DNA of 59,420 bases from CAYURP01 sp964447175 (GTDB taxonomy: Bacteria > Zixibacteria > MSB-5A5 > SM23-73-2). The position numbers and the translations under genes were made by a program. This document shows, piece by piece, positions 17,090-25,562 of this stretch (its first letter is position 1; each line of letters begins with the position of its first letter). Under the pieces are notes generated by a model, which was given only the letters and a program-made list of their open reading frames with translations, was not told the DNA's origin and did no database searches. The stretch spans positions 1-59,420 of the forward strand of contig CAYURP010000014.1 in the NCBI GenBank assembly GCA_964447175.1, in the 5' to 3' direction.

Positions 17090-19159
17090 TTATTTGAGCA
17101 AAACCATTTTCCTGACGCAAACGAAATCAGAGGCTTTTAGCTTGTAGAAGTAGATCCCCGAGGCTACCGTGTTATGAGCTTCATCAGTGCCATCCCAGTA
17201 AACAGTATACGCACCTTTGCTCATCTCATTTTCAACTACGGTCTTCACTTTTTGCCCCTTCAGGTTATAGATTTTAAGCTCCACCTTGCTTTCCTTTGGA
17301 AGCTGAAAGCTTATTTCGGTATTCAGATTAAAAGGATTGGGAAAGTTCTGGTTAAGTGAAAAATCTGTGATCTTATCAGAGCTGACCTCGAAAACATCAC
17401 TGGGTTCTTCAAGTTTCACATATGTGGTCCCCGCACCTACCTGGCCACAACTATCCTGAACTTCAACCACAATTTGCCTGTAACCAATTTCACAATCTGT
17501 GGTATTAAAATTAACCTTCCACTCCATAAGTAAAGCTCTGGTTTCCGACGTCTCCAGGAAATAGTCTCCACAATCCGGCTCAACAATAATATTGGCAGCA
17601 TCATTTAATGGAACTCCATTCGGATCAGAGGCTGTGAAACTATATTTTACGGTTTGTCCCAAAGGTGCAAGTATCGTATCCGGGGCATTAACTTGAGGAG
17701 GATCATCCAGATCCAAAGTCACGCAGAACGTGTCAATAACCTGTGACTGGCAAGAATCTGTAACCGTTATAATACAACAGGGAGTCATTTCCCTGTTGGC
17801 AAAAATACAAATCGAGGTGTCCTGAGAATTATAAAACCAGGGTGAGTTTACACTAACCTCCAATGGACTGTCAGGATCGGAGATACTTATGTCAAAGCAT
17901 AAAGTTTCCGGCTCGCAGAGGAACACCGTGGTATTAGGAGGTAGCTCCACATTGGGTGGCTCGCTCATTTCCACCGTTACCAGAAGAGTATCTTCATCCT
18001 TGGCACCGTATTTGTCAGTCGCCCTGAATATGAACTGAACTGTAGTATCCCCAGCCGGATACCATGCTAAAGTGCAACATAACGGGGAAATCCCGTTACA
18101 AGGGGCAAAACTTCCTGGTCCGGATATCTTGTCTATAGTCAGCGTATCATTCAAGTCAGAATCAGTGGCACAGACTTCGAATTCAATAAAATCATTCACA
18201 CAAAAAGAGTAACTGGTATCGTTGGGAACTTGCAGCTCAGGAGGAGTGTTAACTTCATCAGGAATTCCGTTAACCGAGAATTGTATTCCGTTCCCTTCAT
18301 AAGCAAACGTTCCCGAATACCTCTCGCCGTAATTTTTTGCCGAATAACAGGAATAGGAATCGGTGGAATCTATTAAACCATTTACATTGTAAGAACGCAG
18401 GGTATCTGAATACTTTGTGAAAATGGTGATATTGGGGTCGCTGGATGGATTCCATCCAGCCTGAGACTGATAGGGATCAAAAATCCCTGAGAAATAGTCG
18501 GAATATCCGGGCACACTGGATAAGGGAGTCTTACTGCCTCCAAGAAACACCCGATTTGCACCAAAGCACCCACAATGTCCGGAGGACCATAAGTTGAAAT
18601 CCACTGCCCTCCCGGCGATGATTATCTTCATGAAATCGTTGGGATCTCCGGTTCCGCATTTCCATTCCCGGGTAGTTACGTCCCACCATATCTCGTAGAG
18701 GTTTTCTCCCCAGGGTTTCCAACCCCAGCGGTCATTTTGCCTCAAGCAAGTGGGACAGGTTGGAGAGGAATCAGATGGGTCTGATGGTACCTCATCTCCA
18801 AGGAAGTTATCAACTACCAGCTCAAATCCCTCAGCCAAGACATTTACACCGGGGGTGGGGGGTTGATCCATCACCGCTAAGATACAGCAGTGAAACTGCT
18901 CCAGGGAATTGCCCTCCGAATAGATGTGATTGGCAAAATTCCACATTCCCTGGTCGTACCAGACATAGATCCCTCCCTTCTCAGGTGGTGGTAAGGGGAT
19001 TGAAGGCACGCCCCCAAAATAGGATGTGTCGATCTGAGTATAGTTAGGCGGGGGACCTGGAGGAACATGGGTAGGTGGATAATAAAAAGATTGAACTCCA
19101 CCCACCAGCACCAGAAACAGGCAAAACATCATAAGAAAACCAACATAGACTTTCTTCAT
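17090..19159 (-). CDS. Secreted modular protein with three Ig-like repeats and C-terminal sorting-type domain
   Basis: 689 residues from ATG 19159, which has a good AAAGGAGA site and opens directly into a signal peptide (KKVYVGFLMMFCLFLVLVG); a longer reading back to 19303 would bury that signal peptide. The first 350 mature residues are unlike the sister proteins: proline-rich at the start (PPTHVPPGPPP), cysteine-bearing (CPTCLRQNDRWGW, SGHCGCFGANRVFLGG), function unknown. Three Ig/cadherin-like repeats follow (PPELQVPNDTS, PPNVELPPNTT, PPQVNAPDTIL), then the sorting-type module (LNQNFPNPFN, ASGIYFYKL, KMVLLK). It probably acts on the cell surface or outside it. Its own terminator makes it a single-gene unit. 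Confidence 0.78.
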   Translation of the reverse strand: MKKVYVGFLMMFCLFLVLVGGVQSFYYPPTHVPPGPPPNYTQIDTSYFGGVPSIPLPPPEKGGIYVWYDQGMWNFANHIYSEGNSLEQFHCCILAVMDQPPTPGVNVLAEGFELVVDNFLGDEVPSDPSDSSPTCPTCLRQNDRWGWKPWGENLYEIWWDVTTREWKCGTGDPNDFMKIIIAGRAVDFNLWSSGHCGCFGANRVFLGGSKTPLSSVPGYSDYFSGIFDPYQSQAGWNPSSDPNITIFTKYSDTLRSYNVNGLIDSTDSYSCYSAKNYGERYSGTFAYEGNGIQFSVNGIPDEVNTPPELQVPNDTSYSFCVNDFIEFEVCATDSDLNDTLTIDKISGPGSFAPCNGISPLCCTLAWYPAGDTTVQFIFRATDKYGAKDEDTLLVTVEMSEPPNVELPPNTTVFLCEPETLCFDISISDPDSPLEVSVNSPWFYNSQDTSICIFANREMTPCCIITVTDSCQSQVIDTFCVTLDLDDPPQVNAPDTILAPLGQTVKYSFTASDPNGVPLNDAANIIVEPDCGDYFLETSETRALLMEWKVNFNTTDCEIGYRQIVVEVQDSCGQVGAGTTYVKLEEPSDVFEVSSDKITDFSLNQNFPNPFNLNTEISFQLPKESKVELKIYNLKGQKVKTVVENEMSKGAYTVYWDGTDEAHNTVASGIYFYKLKASDFVCVRKMVLLK

Positions 19160-19424
19160 GAGTCTCTCCTTTGTTAAGTATTTCATAAAATACAGTTGCC
19201 TTTTTCTAACTAAAGAGGAAAGCAACACAGATGCCGATATTTGAGTTTTGTAACTTGTTAACTTACAACGAACTTTTATGCCCCTCCTCCACAGGCTATG
19301 CAACTGAGCATAAAATATATGAACATCATTTCACACAGTTTTGCCTGATTATGATAAAGGGTAGAAGAATTAGGACTTACAATGTCAAGGGTGTTCAGAA
19401 CCTGAACATTGAGGGTTAATAAAA
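19160..19424. other. Intergenic leader of the 17090-19159 gene
   Basis: About 265 bases ahead of the gene. Apart from the ribosome site I see no confident promoter and no other gene. Confidence 0.4.
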
Positions 19425-19453
19425 AAGCCCTCTTCTTTGAAAGAAGAGGGCTT
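19425..19453 (-). terminator. Rho-independent terminator of the 19472-22165 gene
   Basis: Perfect stem of AAGCCCTCTTCTTT and AAAGAAGAGGGCTT with a very tight loop, T-rich on its minus-strand 3' side. Confidence 0.9.
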
Positions 19454-19471
19454 ATACTAAGCTCAAGGATT

Positions 19472-22165
19472 TTATTTGAGTAATATCATTTTCCTGACGC
19501 TGACAAAGTCAGAAGCAACAAGTTTATAGAAATAAATTCCTGATGCAACCGTTTGACCCTGAGAGCTGGTTCCGTCCCAGAATATGGTATGTACACCCTC
19601 GTTCATTTCTCCATCCACCAGGGTATTAACCAACCGCCCGGTCAGGTTGTATATTTTCAAAGTTACATGACAGCCATAGGGAATCTCAAAACAAATCCCG
19701 GTCTTCTGGTTAAAGGGATTGGGGTAATTCTGGTTCAGAGCGAAACCGATGATATCGGTTGAGGATGTCTCTGGCGCGTCCACGGTTTGTAGGGTCACCT
19801 TAACCGAGTCCCATCCCCAGGCACCTAAAAAGTCTTGGAGATTAAGATCAACCCAGTATACGCCATCTATACAATCCTCAGTATAAAAGGTAACTTTCCA
19901 CTCTCCTGAAGGTATGCCTGAAGGAGTTAACCTTTCAGTTGAGGTGCTTCCGCAAGCAGCTGGAGTAACAAAAACTATCGACGTATCCAGCATTACATCG
20001 CTATCCGGATCAGCTGCAGTAAAAAACAATTCCAGGGTATCGCCAGGTTTACCCGCTGTATCCCCTGGAGCAAAAACTATCGGGGGACTGTTATAATGAG
20101 TCTGGGAACGGATAATGACTACAGTGGTATCATATTTCACTTTGCTGACACAACCTGTCACAGTATCGTGCAAATCAACTATCATAGTGAAAACACTATC
20201 CACACAGCCGGAATCCTCATAACTTATCTCCCACTGGCCCGAAGCTCCTCCAGGATTGGATATCCTGGTAACCGAGTAATCACCGCAAAGAGGATCAAGT
20301 GTCACTCCTGCACTATCCTGTATAGAATTGCTGTCCGGATCTGCTGCTGAAAAAGTGTCGAGTTTAGCACTGCCCTCTATGACCCACAGGGTCTCCGGTG
20401 CAGAGAACTGGGGAGGTTCATTGATATCCACAGTTAGATTAAAAGTATCCCGATCCGTTAATCCACACGGATCTGTGACCTCAAATATAAACCTGTAGGT
20501 GGAATCCTTATCCACAGGAGTGAAGCAGTGATTGGTGTCAACCGTATCCGGTGATACTCCGGTGTCCGGAGCAAATGTTCCAGCCCCTTCTATCATCCGC
20601 ACGATGAATGTATCACCAGAATCAGGATCAAAAGCCATCAGGCTGTCAAAACATATAACCTGCACATTACACAGGAAGGTATCAATATCAGCTGGAAGAG
20701 TTACAACCGGAGGTTCATTGATATTTACAGTGACATAAAATGTGTCTTGACGAGTTGAGTCGCAGGAGTCGGTCACCTTGAACACAAACTCATAGGTCGA
20801 GTCGTTGGAAGCAGGGTCAAAACACACGCTGTCAGTAATAGGTGACAGACCTGTATCCGGGACAAATATTCCGGGTCCGGAGACCTTCTCCAAAACCAGG
20901 GTATCCTCTGTGTCCGGATCTGTGGCGAGGATATCTTTAACGCATAAGGTCGATCCAGGAGCTAAACAGGTATCAATGTCTGTAGGAACGGTTAAGGAAG
21001 GTGGCTCATCTATATCCACTGAAACATAAAAGGTATCTTCATCAAAGAAAAGAATAGGATCAGTAACTCTGAAGATGAACCGGTAAGTGGAGTCCTTGGA
21101 TGCTGGTGTAAAACAGATGTTATCTGTAAGCGGAGAAAGACCGGTATCAGGAATAAATGTTCCCGGACCTTCTGTTTTTTTTAGAATCAGAGTATCCCCT
21201 GCATCTGCATCAGTAGCAGTTATATTGTAAATGCATAGATTCCCGGTTTGACAAAGAAAAGTATCCACATCTGATGGAACGGTCAAAACGGGTGGATGAC
21301 CCATGTTAACTGTCACGTAGAAAGTGTCATACACATAAGCTGGACACTGATCCTTAAGTCTGAAGATAAACCTGTAAGTGGAATCTGTGCTAGCCGGTAA
21401 AAAGCATACAGTATCTATTATGGTACCGGGCATAGTTTTAATTTTGGTGACAAATGTTCCCGGACCCTCTATTTTCTCAAGGGTTATAGTATTGCCTGCA
21501 TCCGGATCAGTTGCCTGAATCCCTGGTATGCACAAGGTTTGAGGAGTGGTGAAGGCAGTATCCACATCTGAGGGCAAAGTTAGATTAGGAAAGGAATTAG
21601 GAGATCTGGCTGCTATGATGAACGTGTCAGCTATAAATGTTGGAGTCCAGCCATACGAATTCTCAGAGACAAATTGAAGAACATTATTAGGGGAGAAAAA
21701 GAGCGTATCCAGACATATTCTGCCTGTGTTTTTAACAGTATATACCATGGTCGCAAAGAGTCCATCTCCTGATCCAACTGGAGGATCCAATATAGCTGCA
21801 GCCCCATATAGAACCGCATTATCATTGATATTTATTGAATTCAGTGGCCAGTCTTCAATCCTGCTGCCATCATAGGATGAGTCTGAGTTATTCTTAGTTG
21901 CATCCAGATAAGCATAACACGTGGGGCCATAGCAGTGGTCTAATAAGGGTACGGTTATGGCAGCAAGCGAGCTGTCATTGGAGAAATTGACCTTTATCCT
22001 CACGTCGTGAGTCCCATTACATGGAATGTATAAAGTATCTCCATTGGCTGAGCTATCGCTGCCACAGGAAAAATAGACCTTATCCTCGGTTATACCAACC
22101 TGGAAAGAAAGAGCCAGAAAAAGAACCGTAAAAGGGAGTAACAAGTAGGCTCTCTTAAGTTTCAT
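19472..22165 (-). CDS. Large secreted modular protein: cohesin-like N-domain, six Ig-like repeats, C-terminal sorting-type domain
   Basis: 897 residues from ATG 22165, which has an AAAGGAG site and starts the signal peptide (KLKRAYLLLPFTVLFLALSF). The N-domain shares IKVNFSNDSSLAAITVPLLD, YDGSRIEDW and VLYGAAAI with the sister proteins. Four repeats of about 85-90 residues follow ('P.LTVPSDVDT..C....LCI..I.ATD.DA.DTL.L.K..GPGTF.PDTG.SP'), then two of the longer APD type. The C-terminus is the sorting-type module (LNQNYPNPFN, ASGIYFYKL). The four short repeats are much more alike to each other than to other modules, suggesting recent tandem duplication. Probably a surface adhesin or scaffold, with no catalytic motif. 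Confidence 0.8.
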   Translation of the reverse strand: MKLKRAYLLLPFTVLFLALSFQVGITEDKVYFSCGSDSSANGDTLYIPCNGTHDVRIKVNFSNDSSLAAITVPLLDHCYGPTCYAYLDATKNNSDSSYDGSRIEDWPLNSININDNAVLYGAAAILDPPVGSGDGLFATMVYTVKNTGRICLDTLFFSPNNVLQFVSENSYGWTPTFIADTFIIAARSPNSFPNLTLPSDVDTAFTTPQTLCIPGIQATDPDAGNTITLEKIEGPGTFVTKIKTMPGTIIDTVCFLPASTDSTYRFIFRLKDQCPAYVYDTFYVTVNMGHPPVLTVPSDVDTFLCQTGNLCIYNITATDADAGDTLILKKTEGPGTFIPDTGLSPLTDNICFTPASKDSTYRFIFRVTDPILFFDEDTFYVSVDIDEPPSLTVPTDIDTCLAPGSTLCVKDILATDPDTEDTLVLEKVSGPGIFVPDTGLSPITDSVCFDPASNDSTYEFVFKVTDSCDSTRQDTFYVTVNINEPPVVTLPADIDTFLCNVQVICFDSLMAFDPDSGDTFIVRMIEGAGTFAPDTGVSPDTVDTNHCFTPVDKDSTYRFIFEVTDPCGLTDRDTFNLTVDINEPPQFSAPETLWVIEGSAKLDTFSAADPDSNSIQDSAGVTLDPLCGDYSVTRISNPGGASGQWEISYEDSGCVDSVFTMIVDLHDTVTGCVSKVKYDTTVVIIRSQTHYNSPPIVFAPGDTAGKPGDTLELFFTAADPDSDVMLDTSIVFVTPAACGSTSTERLTPSGIPSGEWKVTFYTEDCIDGVYWVDLNLQDFLGAWGWDSVKVTLQTVDAPETSSTDIIGFALNQNYPNPFNQKTGICFEIPYGCHVTLKIYNLTGRLVNTLVDGEMNEGVHTIFWDGTSSQGQTVASGIYFYKLVASDFVSVRKMILLK

Positions 22166-22306
22166 AAAAACTCCTTTCAGATTGTTTTCACTATAAAAAA
22201 GTATAATCCACCACAATATTTATCGGCTTAAAAATTTCATATATTAATTACGTATTAAAAATATTGAATCTCAGGTTTTCTGAAGGAAAAAAACACCTTT
22301 TTTAGA

Positions 22307-23245
22307 TTATCTCAGCAAAAGCATCTTTTTAATCAAGACCACATCCTCAAAACAGAGACTATAGAAATAAATTCCGCTTCCCACATCCCTTTTATTATCA
22401 TCCTTACCATCCCAGAAAACCCGATATTCACCCGGATATTGCTTTTTATCCTGAAGAACTCTTACCTTCTGGCTTAAAATATTGTAGACAGAAATGGTGA
22501 TGTGGATGGGGTTGTTTACTGTTGACCGTTTTCCGTGAATCGAGTAAGATATGGTGGTAAGGGAATTAAATGGATTGGGGTAGTTCTGTTTTAGATTTAC
22601 TTGAAAGGGTCTTTCTGCAACACTCTCCAGCACGTCAGTTTCTTCTTGGGCTGCTACCTGAAAACATCTCTTTTTAAGAATCGGGACATATTCCTCTACA
22701 ATATCTGTTCTGACAAAACTTAGAACATTTGTTGGGGGGTAAAAAGAGGTATCCGGACAGACACAGGCGGATGAATTACCTGGAGGAATGGTATAAACCA
22801 TCCTTGCAAAAAGACCTTCACCTGAAGTTAAAGGTGAATCAGTGGATATTGCCCCATACAATACCTTAGGGGGATTCAGATCAAGATTCACGTTCAAAAA
22901 ACCAAATCCCTCTACCCTGCTTCCCTGAAAGCATAAAGGTAAAGCATTTCCATTGTTTTTAAGGGAATCGAGAAAACCGACCCCGCAGGTATCGATCAAA
23001 GGAACACTTAAAGCTTGAATTGGGTTGTCGTTCCATATTTTGACATAAATGGTGACATCTCCACCCGAGGTTTCGGAAGGGATGAAAAGGGTATCACCGT
23101 TCTCTGAGCAAGGTTCACCAGCCTCAAAATAGAGCGTGTCTGCCAGACCCGGGTCATCTGGGTGCTGTTGTGCAAAAAGGGAATTAGTAAAAAAAAGAGA
23201 TAAGAACAAAAACCAGACCAAATTTGAAGATTTAAACATCATCAT
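22307..23245 (-). CDS. Short secreted protein: cohesin-like domain directly joined to C-terminal sorting-type domain
   Basis: 312 residues. The signal peptide (SNLVWFLFLSLFFTNSLFA) is followed by a cohesin-like domain at about residues 28-195 (VKIWNDNPIQALSVPLIDTCG, FQGSRVEGFG, VLYGAISTD, GEGLFARMVYT) and then at once by the sorting-type module (LKQNYPNPFN, GSGIYFYSL, KKMLLLR). It is the minimal member of the family, with no Ig repeats, and so defines the ends of the two shared domains. Three consecutive ATG codons open the gene; the first (23245) has a TGGAG site at the best spacing. No terminator hairpin is obvious downstream. Confidence 0.78.
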   Translation of the reverse strand: MMMFKSSNLVWFLFLSLFFTNSLFAQQHPDDPGLADTLYFEAGEPCSENGDTLFIPSETSGGDVTIYVKIWNDNPIQALSVPLIDTCGVGFLDSLKNNGNALPLCFQGSRVEGFGFLNVNLDLNPPKVLYGAISTDSPLTSGEGLFARMVYTIPPGNSSACVCPDTSFYPPTNVLSFVRTDIVEEYVPILKKRCFQVAAQEETDVLESVAERPFQVNLKQNYPNPFNSLTTISYSIHGKRSTVNNPIHITISVYNILSQKVRVLQDKKQYPGEYRVFWDGKDDNKRDVGSGIYFYSLCFEDVVLIKKMLLLR

Positions 23246-23336
23246 TTAAAACTCCACTTCAAACATTTGAATTAAGTTTAAACATTCATGAAAAGCGTTC
23301 TCAACAAATAACCGATCCAGTCATTCCCATAGGATG

Positions 23337-23364
23337 CCAGAATCTGACTTAAGTCAGGTTCTGA
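23337..23364. repeat. 28-base palindrome, copy 1 of 3 (two mismatches)
   Basis: Half-site CCAGAA(T)CTGACTT with its mirror AAGTCAGGTTCTGA. It is the same element as the perfect copies at 36691-36718 and 54011-54038 but differs at two positions. It lies upstream of the 22307-23245 gene. Confidence 0.8.
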
Positions 23365-23523
23365 AGATTCCTGATATCATAGACAAAACACTAAAAAAAT
23401 GGTAGCCGCTCATAGTTATATAATTTATCTCACATTGTGATTATTAGTTATGGCAACCTATTAAAGCATTACTTTAAGCTGACAGCCTGTTCATTTTGTA
23501 ATATAAAAATCGATCTTGAAAAT

Positions 23524-25200
23524 TTATCTTTTCCCCCTTTTTTTATTCTTATTTTTCTTGGTTGATTTAGATTTGGTAGCTTTTCGAGTTCTTTTCATTT
23601 TAAGTAAACCTATTTCGAAAATCTCCTCCATCCTTTCCACCCAGATGAAATTTACTCTTTTTCTGATTTGTTCCGGGACCTCAATGATATTTTCCTCATT
23701 GTCCCTTGGTAAAATAATTTTTTTAATACCGATTCTGGCAGCTGCAGATACTTTCTCTTTAATCCCCATAACCGGCAGGACCCTTCCCCGCAGGGAGATT
23801 TCACCGCTCATAGCCACGTCATTTCTTACCGGCTTATTGCTCATTACCGAAGCTATGACCAGGGATATGGCGCATCCGGCTGAAGAGCCATCCTTGGGTA
23901 TGGCAGTGGAGGGAAAATGGATGTGAACGTCATAGTTCACGAAATCATCGTAAATAATTCCCAGCTCCCGGGACATGGACCTGACAAAACTGTGTGCTGC
24001 TTGAATGGATTCCTTAAGCTGCTCGCCCAGCTGGCCGGTTGAGATAACCTGTCCTGAGCCCGGCATCTTCAAAGCCTCGATCAGCATGATATCACCGCCA
24101 GCTGGAGTCCAGGCTAATGCGGTTACCACCCCAATCTCCGGCTTTTTGCTGATTCTGTCAGGAATGTAAATTGGAGATCCCAAAAACTCCTCCAGATTCT
24201 CCGCATCGATCTTTATGCATTTTCTTTTTTTCAAAGCCTTTTCCCGGGCGCATTTCCTGCAAATAGTCTGGATCTGGCGCTGCAGGATTCTCAAACCTGT
24301 TTCAAGGGCGTACTGTCTTATAATCTTCTTTAAAGCAGAATCTGTTATTCTAAGTTCCTTAGAAGATAATCCATGACTGGAAAGCTGTTGTGGGATCAAA
24401 AATTTCTTAGCTATTTGAATTTTCTCCTCCTCAATATACCCGGTGAGGTCTATCACCTCCATTATATCCAGAATATGTGCCGGTATTTTCTCCTCAACTG
24501 TAGCCGTAGTAACAAACATCACCTCGGATAGGTCATAGGGAATCCCCAGATAGTTATCTATGAAACGTGAATTCAGCTCGGGATCCAAAATTTCAAGCAA
24601 AGCCGAGGTGGGCTCGCCCCTTAAAGCCTGGCTTCCGATTTTATCTATCTCCTCGATTAAAATCAAAGGATCGGTTGTGCCTGCTTCCCGGATGTTTCTT
24701 ATTATTTTTCCGGGCAGTGCACCCATATAAGTTATCCGATGCCCTTTTATCTCAGCCTCATCCCTTATCCCGGCAATCGATATTCTGGCAAACTTTCTGT
24801 CTAAAGCCTTAGCCAATATCTGCGCTAAAGCGGTCTTACCCGTACCCGGAGGACCACAAAAACAGAGAACAGAACCTTTTAAATTCCGGGTTAACATCCT
24901 TATGGAGAGATACTCTAAAATTTGTTCTTTAACCTTCCTCTTCCCATAATATTCCTTATCCAGAATCTCCTCAACTTTTTTTATGTCTATCTTTCTGGGG
25001 GAGGATTTTTCCCAGGGAAGTGCAAGTATCCAGTCTATGTAATTACTGACAGTGCCATATTCAGCAGAAGCAGGAGAGATAAGCTTCAACCTCTCAGCCT
25101 CAAAAAGCATCATACTTTCAACCTGGGAAGGCAATGATTTGTCTTTTATCCTTCTCTTCAGCTCCCCTATTTTTCTCTCTTCCAAATCTTTCTCTCTCAT
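23524..25200 (-). CDS. lon: Lon-family ATP-dependent serine protease lacking the N-terminal substrate domain
   Basis: 558 residues, against roughly 800 for classical Lon. The missing part is the N-terminal LAN domain; the protein starts in the coiled-coil region just before the ATPase. Walker A is GPPGTGKT (116-123). Walker B reads LILIEEID (179-186), with Glu where Asp is usual. The sensor/arginine region ETGLRILQRQ follows. The peptidase domain has Ser440 in PKDGSSAG and Lys481 in MGIKEK, so the Ser-Lys dyad is intact. The tail is very lysine-rich. Likely a cytoplasmic quality-control protease with altered substrate choice. A good promoter lies at 25329-25357. It sits among secreted-protein genes with no visible functional link. 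Confidence 0.88.
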   Translation of the reverse strand: MREKDLEERKIGELKRRIKDKSLPSQVESMMLFEAERLKLISPASAEYGTVSNYIDWILALPWEKSSPRKIDIKKVEEILDKEYYGKRKVKEQILEYLSIRMLTRNLKGSVLCFCGPPGTGKTALAQILAKALDRKFARISIAGIRDEAEIKGHRITYMGALPGKIIRNIREAGTTDPLILIEEIDKIGSQALRGEPTSALLEILDPELNSRFIDNYLGIPYDLSEVMFVTTATVEEKIPAHILDIMEVIDLTGYIEEEKIQIAKKFLIPQQLSSHGLSSKELRITDSALKKIIRQYALETGLRILQRQIQTICRKCAREKALKKRKCIKIDAENLEEFLGSPIYIPDRISKKPEIGVVTALAWTPAGGDIMLIEALKMPGSGQVISTGQLGEQLKESIQAAHSFVRSMSRELGIIYDDFVNYDVHIHFPSTAIPKDGSSAGCAISLVIASVMSNKPVRNDVAMSGEISLRGRVLPVMGIKEKVSAAARIGIKKIILPRDNEENIIEVPEQIRKRVNFIWVERMEEIFEIGLLKMKRTRKATKSKSTKKNKNKKRGKR

Positions 25201-25328
25201 AATTCAGATCCTATAAAATCATATCCGCTTTAATATAATTCCGTATGTAGCGGTCAGATTCTAAGATACTTAAAATTTCTCGTTTCTCATTTGCCTAAAT
25301 TCGCATTTATCACCAAATATCATTTAAT

Positions 25329-25357
25329 ATTATACTTGGATTTAATTTTAAAGTCAA
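25329..25357 (-). promoter_or_regulatory. Sigma-70 promoter of the Lon-like gene
   Basis: On the minus strand, TTGACT (25352-25357), exactly 17 bases, then TATAAT (25329-25334). The leader is about 120 bases before ATG 25200. No HrcA or other operator is visible. Confidence 0.75.
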
Positions 25358-25472
25358 GCCCAAGAAAAAATTAACCTTTATTCGGGTGATCAATTTCTGA
25401 ACAGACTCAAGTTTATAAGTATTTCTGACGATAAATAAAATGGCGAAAGCCCCGATTAGTTCTTTCAGTTCC

Positions 25473-25506
25473 CAGGGGCGGCTTCCTAACTCAGGGACCG
25501 CCCCTG
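25473..25506. terminator. GC-rich hairpin between gene units
   Basis: Stem CAGGGGCGG/CCGCCCCTG enclosing 16 bases. It lies just below the stronger terminator at 25514-25539 and may back it up or belong to the palindrome families. Confidence 0.5.
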
Positions 25507-25513
25507 AAAATTA

Positions 25514-25539
25514 AAAAGCCTCCCCAAAGGGAGGCTTTT
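25514..25539. terminator. Bidirectional rho-independent terminator
   Basis: AAAAGCCTCCC and GGGAGGCTTTT pair around a CAAA-like loop, with T-runs on both strands. It sits just after the stop of the 25563-27560 gene. Confidence 0.88.
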
Positions 25540-25562
25540 CTACACCAGCGCTATTCATCCAT

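Noticed and set aside
19472..22165. Repeats in this gene considered as a DNA-level satellite
   Set aside because: Repeat units are protein modules of 85-105 residues with diverged codons, not a simple DNA satellite.
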